Assembly: GCA_963383645.1 (NCBI GenBank)
Contig: OY726561.1
Coordinates: 141,381,441 to 141,445,440, forward strand
Source: Muscardinus avellanarius
Taxonomy: Eukaryota > Chordata > Mammalia > Rodentia > Gliridae
Length of the DNA: 64,000 bases
Direction: 5' to 3'
Both the position numbers and the translations under genes were made by a program. The notes under the pieces were generated by a model that searched no databases, had not been told where the DNA came from, and saw nothing but the letters and a program-made list of their open reading frames with translations. Below, piece after piece: positions 1-13,900 of this stretch (positions within the stretch are counted from its first letter, which is position 1; the number at the start of each line of letters is the position of its first letter).

Positions 1-1488
1 TACTTTTAAACAGGGTCTCACTGCATTGCAAAGGGCCTCACTAAGTAGCTGAGGCTGGCCTCGAACCTTAGAACCTCCTATCTCAACCTCCCAAATACTG
101 GGATTAGAAGTGTGCATCACATTGGCTGGCTCTGATTTTCTTATTTGGAAACATAAATTTATTTTTATTTATTTATTTATTTATTTATTTTTGGTGGCAC
201 TGGGGGTGGAACCCAGAGGCTTTCTACCTCCGGGCTACACTCCCAGACCTACATTATATTTTATTTGGAAACAGGGTCTCACTAAGTTGCCGAGAGCCTC
301 CCTAAGTAGCCGAGGCTGGCTTCGAACCTGTGCGATCCTCCTGTCTCAGCCTCCCAAGCGCTGGGATGACAAGCATGCGCCACCAGGCCCGGCCATAAAT
401 TGATTTTATTTCTTATTTGGAAACATAAATTGTGGAAGGCCTCACTAAGTAACTGAGGCTGGCTTTGATCCTGTGATCCTCCTGTCTCGGCGTCCCACTG
501 CTGGGATTACAAGCGTGCGCCACCACGCCCAGTTCAGGGCGTCTCTAAAGAAGAGAAACCGCGGGCGCGGTCGTGCGCCCTTCTAAATCCCCGCGCTCGG
601 GAGGCTGGGACAGGAGGACCGCGGTTCGCGGCCAGCCTCAGCTACTTAGTACTATTTCAGAAATAAAGAATAGAGCTGGGCGTGGTGGCGCACGCTTGTC
701 ATCCCAGCGTTCGGGAGGCTGAGACCAGAGGATCACAGTTTGTGGACAGCCGCGGCTACTTAATGAAGCCCTCTGCAACTTAGTGAGGTCCTGTTTCAAA
801 ATAAAGAATAACCCGGGCGCGGTGGCGCACGCTTGTCATCCCCGCGCTTGGGAGGCTGAGACAGGAGGATCGCGCAGGTTCGAAGCCAGCCTCAGCTACT
901 TAGGGAGGCTCTCAGCAACTTAGTGAGACCCTGTTTCCAAATAAAATATAAAATGGGTCTGGAGTATAGCCCGGAGGTAGAAAGCCTCTGGGTTCTACCC
1001 CCAGTACCACCAAAAAGAAAAAGAATCAGGAATGGAGGAGCATGTTTGTAAAATCAGCAGTTGGGAAGCTGGGGCAGGATGATGGCAGGTTTGTGACCGG
1101 CCCGGGCTCCTTAGTGAGAGTCTGTTTCAAAATACAGAGTCAAAATCGGTCGGGGTGGTTTGGAGGTGGAATGCTTCTGGGTTCAATCCCCAGTACCACA
1201 ACAAACAAACCAAATGAATAAAATAGGGCTGGGGCTGTAACTCAGAAGTAGAATTACCCAGGCGTGGTGGGCACGCTTGTCATCCCAGCCTTCGGGAGGC
1301 TGAGACAGGAGGATCGCGGTTCACGGCCAGCCTCAGCTACTTAGTGAGGCCCTCTGCAACTCAGACCTGGTTTCAAAATAAGAATAAAAATTGGGCAGGG
1401 GGTGTAGCTCGGAAGTCAAATGCCCCTGGGTTCCACCCCCAAACCTGCAAAAAAAAGAAGTAGAATGCTCCTGGGTTCCATCTGCAGC

Positions 1489-1541
<53 letters not shown>

Positions 1542-2060
1542 CTGGAACCGGGCGTGGTGGTGCGCGCTTGTAACCCAGTACTTGGGAGGCTGGGACAGAA
1601 GGATCACAGGTTTCAGGCCCACTTTAGCAAGTGAGCAAGACCCTGTTTCAAATGAAAAGGGCAGTGTGGTGCATCAGGCCTCGAATCCCAGCTCTTGGGA
1701 GGCTGAGGCAGGAGGACCACAGGTTTGAGGCCAAACTCAGCAACTAAACAAGACCCTGTTTCAAAATAAAAAATAAAAAGGGCTAGGGTTTAGCTTGTAG
1801 GTAGAATGTCCCCAGGTTCAGTCCCCAAGACAAGAAGGAAGGAAGGAAGGAAAGACACGTAGAAGAAAGAAAACAGTGGGCCCGGGTGCTCTGGGGTGGG
1901 ATGCTCCAGGGTTCAGTCCTGAGGCCCACACACAAGACAAGGGGGACGGGGAGGGAGCTGGGTGTGGGCTGCGTGTGCCCATCTGTGCGCCCGCTTGTAT
2001 CTCCAGTACTTGGGAGGCCGAGGCAGGAGGACCCTCGTTTGGGGGCCAGTGCGGCAGCCC
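1..2060. repeat. SINE cluster (B1-dID type) in an IP6K1 intron
   Basis: At least eight SINE copies lie here in both orientations, several truncated. A sense copy at about 812-1015 shows the full plan. It has a 7SL-like part ending in a run like GGGAGGCTGAGACAGGAGGA, an A-rich linker with AAATAAAATATAAAAT, then a tRNA-like tail with TAGCCCGGAGGTAG and GGGTTCTACCCCCAGTACC. Antisense copies cover about 190-400 and 430-535. A (TTTA)n run lies at about 168-190. I see no IP6K1 exon in this stretch. Confidence 0.85.
1490..1540. repeat. (CA)n microsatellite
   Basis: A near-perfect CA dinucleotide array of about 50 bp lies inside the SINE cluster. The overlapping reading frames are only translated repeat. 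Confidence 0.95.
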
Positions 2061-2232
2061 GGCAGAGGCAGCCTGAGCTGAGGGGCCGTCCTGTACCACG
2101 CTGAGATGCAGGCTCAGCGCGCCAGCCTCCGCGGCGGGCTAGGAGGAGGGCCGGTCTGTGCGTTGGTCCGGAGGCCTTTGCCGTGCTGGCCGGAGGCCGA
2201 GGCGTGTGTCGTTCTTCTTGACCTCGGCCCAG

Positions 2233-2988
2233 AGTTCCTCCTGCTGGAGAACGTGGTGCACCACTTCAAGTACCCCTGCGTGCTGGACTTGAAGATGGGC
2301 ACGCGGCAGCACGGGGACGACGCCTCGGCCGAGAAGGCGGCCCGGCAGATGCGCAAGTGCGAGCAGAGCACGTCGGCCACGCTGGGGGTCCGGGTGTGCG
2401 GCATGCAGGTGAGTGGGCGCTGCTGCGGGGCCTCGGCCGGCGGCCTGCGCGGCTCACCCTGTGTCTCCTGGGTTGCAGGTGTACCAGCTGGACACAGGGC
2501 ATTACCTCTGCAGGAACAAGTACTACGGCCGCGGGCTCTCCATCGAAGGCTTCCGCCACGCCCTCTACCAGTACCTGCACAACGGCCTGGGCCTGCGGCG
2601 GGACCTCTTCGAGCCCATCCTGAGCAAACTGCGGGGCCTCAAAGCCGTGCTGGAGCGGCAGGCCTCCTACCGCTTCTACTCCAGCTCGCTGCTGGTCATC
2701 TACGACGGCAAGGAGTGCCGGGCCGAGCTGCGGCTCAAGCACCTGGCCCTGGGGCCCCCCGACGGGGCGCCGCCCTGCGGCCCCAGCGGCAGCCCGGGCA
2801 GCGCCGGCTCCGAGGCGGGCCCCTCGTCCCCACCCAAGGTGGACGTCCGCATGATCGACTTCGCGCACAGCACGTTCAAGGGCTTCAGGGATGACCCCAC
2901 TGTGCACGACGGCCCCGACAGAGGCTACGTGTTCGGCCTGGAGAGTCTCATCAGCATCATGGAGCAGATGCGGGACGAGCACCAGTAG
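2233..2988 (+). CDS. IP6K1: Inositol hexakisphosphate kinase 1, last two coding exons
   Basis: Coding exons are 2233-2408 and 2479-2988, with the stop at 2986-2988; upstream exons lie outside the window. The enzyme phosphorylates InsP6 to the pyrophosphate InsP7 in cytosol and nucleus. The first exon carries the family PxxxDxKxG motif (PCVLDLKMG) used for inositol phosphate binding and catalysis. The second carries the SSLL segment and the metal-binding IDF motif (MIDFAHS). The acceptor at 2231-2232 restores the Lys-Phe-Leu-Leu junction expected of IP6K1, and the donor at 2409 joins in phase 0. The C-terminus ends [11 protein letters not shown], which separates it from IP6K2 and IP6K3. Compared with human IP6K1 as I recall it (441 residues), eight residues are missing after KECRAE, which agrees with the shorter mouse protein (433). 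The 227 codons seen are roughly the C-terminal half. Confidence 0.95.
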
Positions 2989-5340
2989 GCCCAGCTGGTC
3001 CGGGGCCCCACCCGCGGCAGGGACCCTTGCTCTGAACTTGCGTGAGGACACAGACTTGCTTTTAAAGGGTTATATTTCTCTTTGGTGTAAACTAAAAGAA
3101 ATGTTTTTAGCCGTAGCCTGGAATCCACGTCTATAAAGTGAAGGAGGAGCGCACACGTCCTCCCGGCCAGGCTCCTCAGCCCTGAGATCTGACTGCTGTG
3201 TCCAGGCGACAGGAAGAGACAGGTGCCCTGCGGGCTGATGGCACTCCCGAGGCCTCGGACTCTGCCGCTCTTCCTAGGGCCCTGCCGATGTGGGTGAAGC
3301 CTGGGCTGGCACGGGCGCCTCGTCCACTCACCCTTTGTTCTCTGGAGATAGAGGGCCGGGTGTCCATCTCTTGGGACCTCTTGAGTCCTGCGCTGTGGGT
3401 GTCGGCCCGCTCTTGAACAGATGCCCTCGGCACCACAGGGCTGACTGCACACGGCCGGACCCGCCTTCTCGGGTCTGATTTTGGCATGAGGCTAGGTTTA
3501 TGAGGCCGAGCTGAAGCCAGCTCGTGGCGGGCAGGCCCTTGTTTCCCTAGGCACCCATTGGCACGGGCACCTGCTCCTCCTCTGCCCACCACCCCAGTCA
3601 GCCACTCTGGCCTCCTGACCACCGAAGGGGCAAACAGGCAAGGCCGTGTTGGGGGCCGTGCGGGGTGGGAGTCCTGGCCTGGGCAGCCGTGCAGCTGTGG
3701 AGGGCGCTCAAGGGCTGTGGTCGCTCAGGGTCTCGCTCCCCCAGGCTGGGCTCGGGGCAGTCGCCCCTTGTGAGGTGCTCCAGGCCCTGGCCTGGAGGAA
3801 GAGCTTGCAGCGCGTCTGCTTTCAGGGGCTCTGGGTGCAGGTGCCAGGCGTGTTCATGAGAGCGCTGCCCTAGTCCCGGGGCCCATCAGTGTCTCTCCAC
3901 CTGCCAGCGTGTGTGGCGCCCCCTGGGTGGGGCCTTGGGCATTCTTAGTATTGGTTTCCTTCACTCCCCTTTCCCATTTCTGAGCTTTAGCCCTGAGCCC
4001 TTCTTCGGTGGGTGCTTTTTCTCCATACCTGGCAGCACCTGCCGGCCCAGCGCCCTTCCTGGGGGCTGGAACATGGCCCCCAACCCCGACAGTGGCAGCG
4101 GGGCAGTGAGGGCTCAGGGTGGCCCTCCCTTCCTGTGGCTTTTGCTGCCAGCCCTTAATGGCAGAGACTTGCAGCCTCCAACACAGGTGACCAGGGTGGC
4201 ACTGTACTCGGCCATGGCTAAGGTCAGCACCCTCCCCTCCGAGCTTAGGGCCACTGTCTTTGTCACTTTTGATGTGTCCCTGTTAGGGCATTAAAGCCTG
4301 TGTCCAGGAGAGGCCTTGGCAACTGTGGGATCCTCAGAGATGCAGCCCCTGCAATGGGCTCCTGGTGGACCCCACGGCTCACTTAGCCTTTGGCCCTGGT
4401 GCCGTGGTGGGCAGGTTCCCATTCCTTGGGGCCGGGAAGCACAGCTCTGCTTGTTTCTGGTCAGTAGCAGCATCTCTCCGTACCATTCTGTGCTTCAGCT
4501 GTAGGGGCAGTAGCTCTTGTTGGTGTAGACAGCCTTCCCTGGCAGAGTCCAGTCAGCCGGAGAGTTTGGGGCCACTGGGGGTGTGCTCCCAGTCGCCCAG
4601 AGCACGGGACTGGCCAGTGAAGCCTGTTTTCCCCGGCGTAGACAGTGGAAGGCTGCCCTCCCCCAGGGCGGGTTCCTCTATTCAGCACTTTGGGTACTTG
4701 GGAGACCCCAGCCCTGCAGCTTGGTGGGGTCGCAAGCCAGTGTGCACACGCTTTCTGCGCTGCTCTGTATCCCTGGCCCAGCCCCTGATTGGGACCAAAG
4801 TGCAAGTGGGGGTCGTGTTGGGGCGCTCAGGGCACCCCTCTTTACAGTATTGCCCCTGCCCGGGGATGGGGGGTGGTGCATCGGGGGAAGGGGACCTGCA
4901 TAGCAATTTGCCAGGGCCACCGCCCCTCCTGGCCCGCGCGGTGGCCGCTGGCCTGCCCTCCTCCCCTAGCCACTGCTCGCGCTCTGGCTGGCCGCGCGCA
5001 CGCTTCCTAGATGCACATTGCTTTGAACTTCAGCTGTACAACGGGTTATGTCTGTGCCCACTTAAGAGGAGAAGCCTGGGAAGGACACGGTTCCTTCGCT
5101 TCTCTCTCGGGTTGACAGACCTTGCATTGTGGGAACAGCGCTCCCTCCTCTCCTCTCCCCCTGGAAGCTAAGCCTGTCCACACCGCCTGCGCCGGACTCG
5201 GCGCCTGCGCGCAGTGCGTGCGTTCCTCGGGACCTTGCTTGTGTGCGGGGCGCTCGGCGAGCCCGGCCCCGTACAGCCAGCGCCGCCGCCCGCTTGTGTC
5301 CGATCGTGTATGTCAAAATAAAGCCGCTAGAACCCGAGCT
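2989..5340 (+). other. IP6K1: IP6K1 3' UTR (inferred)
   Basis: This is 2.3 kb of unique, SINE-free sequence directly after the IP6K1 stop, consistent with the long 3' UTR of this gene. An internal ATTAAA at 4290-4295 could be a proximal polyadenylation signal. A canonical signal lies at 5317-5322. Open frames on both strands here lack recognisable domains and are treated as chance. Confidence 0.65.
5317..5322 (+). terminator. IP6K1: Polyadenylation signal AATAAA, probable IP6K1 distal end
   Basis: A canonical AATAAA follows the SINE-free 3' UTR. Cleavage would fall near 5340, only about 430 bp before the GMPPB start codon, so the IP6K1 end abuts the GMPPB promoter. Confidence 0.65.
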
Positions 5341-5399
5341 TGTCCGCGTCTTGCTGGAGGGCGGCGGCGGCGGGCGGGCGGGCGGCTCGCGGCCCCGCC

Positions 5400-7626
<2,227 letters not shown>

Positions 7627-7798
7627 GGGGCGTCCCATCGGGCACCAGCGCGATGCGGCAGGAGGCCCTGGACTTGGTGCCGCCTGTCTGGGGAAGACTG
7701 GGAGAGGCTGCCTCCTGTGGACAGAACTGGCAGGACCTTCCCTTGCTGGCCCACCTGAAACCCCACTCACTGAAGAAGGGCCGGGGCCAGGCTGTGCG

Positions 7799-7813
7799 GA
7801 ATAATAATTTAAT
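7799..7813 (-). terminator. RNF123: Convergent 3'-end region of GMPPB (+) and RNF123 (-)
   Basis: On the reverse strand ATTAAA (7813-7808) lies 121 bp beyond the RNF123 stop and is the likely RNF123 signal. On the forward strand the same spot reads AATAATAATTTAAT, a non-canonical A/T block 175 bp beyond the GMPPB stop. No AATAAA serves GMPPB before 9033-9038. Confidence 0.55.
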
Positions 7814-7933
7814 GCTCACTGTGGCCCTGACTGAAGTCAAGCTCAGGCAGATGGGGGCTGGATGAGTGGGGTGGGCGGAGGGCGGGACGGCCCAGCCTGG
7901 GTCTAGGTCGGCGTGGCCACGTGGGTTGCAGGC

Positions 7934-10900
7934 CTAGGCGGCCGAGGAGGTGGTGCTCACCCCGGCTGCCTTGTCCCAGTCCTCCACGGCCACGATGGTG
8001 GCCTTGCAGAAGAAGCAGTCCTTGTTGTTCATCAGGTGCTGGTTGATACAGGCTCTGGGACGAGGGAGATGTGAGAGCTGCCCTGGCGCCCACTGCCCCT
8101 CCCAGCCCACAGGCTACTCACTTGCAGGACTTGTGTCCACAGGGCTGGAACACGGCGGAGATGGGGTGGGCGTAGCAGATGGGGCAGAGGTCCTCCTCGC
8201 TGGTGGGCTGAGGGAGAAGTGTTGGGGTCACACAGACTGCGCCTGCGCTGCTGTGCGCGGGCCGGGCACACGGGCTGCTGTGTTCCCACTCACCAGGGAC
8301 GCAGCTGCCGCCTGGGCAGACGCAGCGCTCAGGTGTGCCAACATCCGCTCCACCTGGGCCAGCTCCTCAGCACTGATATAATCTGCATCTGGGTTATTGG
8401 TAGATGTCAGGCCCAATGTGGCCCAGAACCTGGCGCTTCCTAAACACCCCAGCCTGGGAATTTGCTCTTCTCCAGGGCTCTTTCCGTGCCCATCCCTGGC
8501 CCACTTACAGCTCTGCAGCGAGAATCGCTTCCGGTCTGGGGCGGGCAGGGCAGTGCCGGGGGCTGGGGGTTCTGGCTGGCCCAGGAGGTAACAGATGGAG
8601 CGGAGCTGGAAGCAGGGGTCGGCCAGGAGCACTGATGTGGCCCGCTCTATCCTAGGTGGGCAGGTGCAGGGGAGATCAGAGCCCAGGCCGTGCTTGAAAG
8701 TCTGGGGAAGGGGAGCGGCAGACCAGACCTTGCTCCCCTCCCCTGCCTTGTCTGTAAACCCAGGTATATTCCACCTCTGAGCTATGCCCCAGCCCTTTTA
8801 TTTGGAAACTGGTCTAAGTAGAGCCTCGAGCCTGTCACCCTGTGGGAGTGTAGGTGTGCACCGCAGCCTGGCTCTCGCCTCGCCTTCCTGCCCCTTCATC
8901 CTTTCTGTGTCCCAGCTGCTTACCAACCCGCTGTATGTCCTGGTTCTCAGGGAAGCCTCCCACAGTTCAAGTACCAATTTAAGGGGTTCAGGAACAGAAG
9001 CCCACCTACTCCACAGTACGATAATGTTTCAAAATAAACGGCTCAAAACGTTCTCCCCGGGCTTCCTTCGCTCCTGCATGCTGCGGGTCGGCAGGAGCGG
9101 GCTGGAAGCGCTGCGGCCCGCATGGCTGCCCTCCGGCGGCCGCTAAAGGTCTGGGAGCGCCGGCCACGCCCCTCTCAGCGGGAGCCAATGAGCGTGCAGG
9201 TCTCCGCCCCCGGGGCAGGCGCCTCGGGCGAGTATTTAGACGCTGATCAGGGAAAGACCTGGGAGGACACGGAAGCCGGAGAGTGCGCCTCGGCCGTCTC
9301 ACCATCGAGCAGGGAGGATTCCGCAGCGGGCCTCCTGGCCATGGGCGGGTGAGTCTGGAGCTGACCGCACGAGGCTGCCCTCTCGTCCCGTGGTCGCCGC
9401 CATGGCCTGGCTAGCGCTGCTGGGCGTACTAGTGTGCACGCTGCCCAGTGCGCTGGGGACCCCGGACTCCGAGGGTCTCCTGCCACCTGCGGCCCACGGC
9501 TGCCCCCACAAGTGCGTCTGCGCGGCCGACCTGCTGAGCTGTGCGGGCCTCGGGCTGCAGGACGTGCCGGTGGCGCTGCCCGCCGCCGCCGCCGACCTCG
9601 ACCTGAGCCACAACGCGCTGCAGCGCCTGCGCCCCGGCTGGCTGACGCCCCTGGCCCGGCTGCGCGCCCTGCGCCTGAGCCACAACGAGTTGGTCGCCCT
9701 GGGCCGCGGGGTCTTTGCCAATGGCAGCAGCCTGAGGCTGCTGGATCTATCATCTAACTCGCTGAGGGCGCTTGGCCGCCACGACCTCGACGGGCTGGGC
9801 GCGCTGGAGTCACTGCTACTGTTCAATAACTTCCTGGCACACCTGGATGAGCACGCCTTCCACGGCCTGAGCGCGCTCAGCCACCTCTACCTGGGCTACA
9901 ACCAGCTCACGGCCTTCTCCTTCCACCACCTGCACGGGCTGCCTGCTGCCCACCTGCGCACGCTGGACCTCTCCTCCAACCAGCTGGGCCGCGCCCCTGC
10001 CCCTGAGCTGGCCGCATTGCCCGCCTTCCTCAAGAACGGGCTCTACCTGCACAACAACCCGCTGCCCTGCGGCTGCCACCTCTACCGCCTACTGCAGCGC
10101 TGGCGCCAACGCGGCCTGAGCGCCGTGTGCGACTTTGCGCAGGAGTACACCTGCCAGGCCTTTAAGGTGCCGGCAGCCCGCGTGCGCTTCTTCGAGTATA
10201 GCGGCGTCTTCGCCCACTGCTTGGCTGCCCCGGGCCCCGGCCTGGAGCGGCCGGAGGAGCAGCTGCATGCACAGGTGGGCAGGAGCCTGAGGCTCTACTG
10301 CAACACCAGTGCCCCGGCGGCACGCACGGCCTGGGTGTCACCGCAGCACGAGCTGCTGATGGCGCCGGGATCCCGTGATGGCAGTATCGCGGTGCTGGCG
10401 GACGGCAGCCTGGCCATTGGCCGAGTCCAGAAGCACCACGCGGGCATCTTCGTGTGCCTGGCCATGGGCCCCCACCTGCGCCACAACCAGACGTGGGAGT
10501 ACAACGTGAGCGTGCACTTCCCGCAGCCCGAGCCAGAGGCCTTCAACACGGGCTTCACCACGCTGCTGGGCTGCGCCGTGGGCCTGGCGCTCGTGCTGCT
10601 CTACCTGTTCGCACCGCCCTGCCGCTGCCGCCGCGCCTACCGCAGCCACCACTGGCCCCGGGCGCCCGGCTCGCTCCAGGAGCTCAGCGCGCAGTCCTCC
10701 ATGCTCAGCAGCACTCCACCGGAGGCGCCCAGCCGGAAGGCCAGTGTCCACAAGCATGTGGTCTTTCTGGAGCCCGGCCGGAGAGGCCTCAATGGGCGTG
10801 TGCAGCTGGCAGTAGCTGAGGACTTTGACCTGAGCACTCCTGTGGGCCTGCAGCTCAAGGCTGCCTCCGAGTCTGCTAGCTCCACGGGCACAGAGGGCCT

Positions 10901-13900
10901 CATGGTGACCTAGGCTGGCCAGCCACGGCCCGGCTGCTTGTCCTGCTTGCTTCCTGCTGCCAATGGAGAACTGCTGGGCACCGGTGGCAAGTGCTGTGCC
11001 AGCCCAGCAGCCTCCCACGTGGTGCCACACCACAAAGGCCCTCTCACGCGGAGGAGTCAGGGTCTCCACCTGCCTCCTGCTCTGCCTAGCACAGGCCACG
11101 AGGTCCAAGACCCCAGCGCGGCCGGCTTCCCGGGACCTCAGAACGCCGCACCATCTCCTGAGGACTGGACACCGCGCCAACCACGCCGTGTAGAAGAGCC
11201 CTGACCCCGAGCCCAGAAGCAGCCTCAGCGGGGAGGCAGTGAAGAACTGTGAAGTCTGCTCGAGCTTACTGCCTTCCTCTCCCCAGGCTGGGGCCTCCGC
11301 CTCCAAGGCACAAAAGGCACAGAGGCGGGGCGGGGATGCACAGCCGCCCTGCTCCAGGCGGGAGGGAGCAAGCCCTCCTCCATGGGCACTGGACCTAGCT
11401 GGCACTACCGACAACCTGCCCGCAGCAGCAACCTACTGCGCTTCACAGGCCTGAGCTCACGCCCTCCCTGAGGCCCTGCTGCCTAGCCAAGGGCTCACAA
11501 CGCGGTGGAGAGCCGCCTGCGAGCGTGGCCAGGCTGGGAGTGCAGCCGGGACTCGTGTCCCTCGAGGGCTGCAGCCTCTTAGAGACTGGCACTGGTCTCG
11601 GCCGTAATGGCTGGGCCCATGCCCGGCTTCACTAGCGCCTCAGCACTACCACAGCAGGGAGGCGGGGAGGGGTCTGGGCGCCTTGGTTGGGTGGGTTGGC
11701 CCCTGCTGTTACCGGCTTTCATAATAAAGGCGGTGCTGAGAGCTCAATGAAGCCTCCACAGGCACAGGTAGCCTTGTGTGCTTGGCCTGGGATCCGGGTG
11801 CCCCCCTGGCCATCACAGGATGCCCCCTGGCCCTGGCTCTCAAGCCCCTGCCTAAAGAATGGCTGCAAACCAAGGCACCCTGTCCTGCCCACAGCAACCC
11901 TGCCTAGGCCCTCCTTGCGGCCCCTCAGTCTCCAAAACTCACTCTGAGGCTGGGCCGTGCACCAGGAGCCGCACCAGGATACCCGTCACTGCCACCAGGA
12001 TGGGGTAGTGGTCCACACTCTCCAGGCCTGAGGGGAGAGCGGGCGGGCAGGGATGAGCCTCAGCCTCCTGTGGCAAAGGCCCCAGGCCCCGCGAGGCCTC
12101 GAGGTCCTTACCAGGCAGCCGCAGGGTGACCACGCGGTCAAACAGGTTCCTCTCGGCTGTCACCCGGTTCAGCACCTGATTCAGCAGCTGCAAGGCAGGA
12201 GCCCGTGGGTAGGTGCGCCAGCTTGTGCCTGGTGTAGGGTGGCGTGCCCCTCCTGGCCCAGGTGGACACACCTGCGCGAGACGCCGCAGCAGCATCTCAG
12301 AGGTAGGCCGGGCCCAGTCGAGGAATATCTCAGGCACCAGTGTGATGGTCATCTCCAGGACACGCAGCAGGCTGACTGAGAGGTCGAAGCAGGTGGCACA
12401 TACCTTGAGCTGCCGGCTGTCCACAAAGTTCCGCTCCAGGCGCTCGGCGGCCTGCTGGATCTGAGCCAACAGGTGGGCAGGTGGCAGTGGGGGCCTGGTC
12501 CTTCCCTCCCCTCCCGGCCTCCCAGGCCCCGCACAGCCCACCTCCTGGATCATGCCGATGAACTCGGAGAAGGCCCAGTTGAGCTGGTTGAGGACGCTGT
12601 TGAGGAAGCTGGGTGCCACGTCAGGGCCCTGGCGCAGCAGGTCCGCCATGTGCTGCTGCAGCAGGGTGGAGGGGCAGGGCTCTGCGGGGAGTGGGTGGTG
12701 CTCAGGGCCCCACCGTCCGCACCTAGAGCCACTCTGAAGGGATGGGAAGGAGGGCTCTGGGAGCACAGAGCCCTGAGGCAGAAACGCTGCAGGACTTTCA
12801 GGTGGGCTGCAGGTGTTCCAGCCCATGCCCACCCCAGGCCTAGAGCGGTCCTGGCAAGCCTGCCCTCCAGGTCCAAGTGACGCCTGCAGACAGGCCCAGA
12901 CACAGCGCGGCTCGGCCCCTTTGCGCTGCTCTCGAGGCGGCTTCTCCGGGAGCCAGTTCTGTCCCTCTACTGTCCTCTGCTGCCCTTGGCCCAGCCTTGG
13001 CATGTGGCCGAGGTGGTGGGCGCCAGGTCTGCACCGGCGGGCAGTGGTAACCAGAGCCTCGTCTGTGCTGGCCCGCGTACCTCCTGCTCCTCTGATGCTA
13101 ATCAATAGTTCCTGCAAGCCGCAGGACGTATCTGGCCCCACCACCCTCCACTGGCAGCGCAACTCCAGCCCAGGGGCAGTGCAGAGGCCTCTGGCAAGGA
13201 CGGCTCTGTGACTCTGCGCCGGGCACTCAGCCCCTCTGGGGAACCCTCGGACCAAAACACTGGCTGCAGGGCAGAGCGGCTCCACGGAACAGTGTGTGCC
13301 AAGCCGGTGTTGCACAGCCCCGGGCCAGGCGCAGGCAGAGTCCCCGGGCTCACAGGTGGCAAGGGCAGGCCACAGGACAGGCACGGCCTCTGCGCTGCCA
13401 GGCGGCCCTGGCTCCAGAGCAGCACAGGGCACAAGCTGAGCCCATTGCTGACGAGGCTGGAGGTCAGGGGCCACGCACCACAGGAAGTAGAGAGACGTGC
13501 CAGGCCTGGCGGGGCACCCCCAGAGCCACGGCTGGCAGGAGCAGGGAAATGGAAGGCCCCGGGCACACAAGTCCAGGAGAGGGACAGGACTGCGCACAGG
13601 GGCCCAGCCAGCAGCTCCCGCAAGCCGACACTCACTCTGCAGGCTGGGCAAGTTGGCGTCCTCCGGCTTGGTCTTCAATAGGTGTGGAAGCCGTGTGTAG
13701 CGATACCCGAACCCACAGCCCTGGGGGGCAGCAGGGGTCAGTGGGCAGGTCAGTAGGGCTGGCAGCTCCTCGTGCCCGCTGGAGCCCCCAGGCCTGGCTT
13801 ACCCTCCAGAGCCGCACCAGGATCCAGTTGGTCTGGGCCCAGGGCCGCTGCTCATAGGGCGCAAGGAGGCTCCTCACCATGGCCACCCGTCTGCAGTGGA

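Noticed and set aside
2106..2894. Long forward frame through the IP6K1 exon and intron
   Set aside because: Only 2233-2408 is exon. The continuation after 2408 reads intron and then the next exon in the wrong frame.
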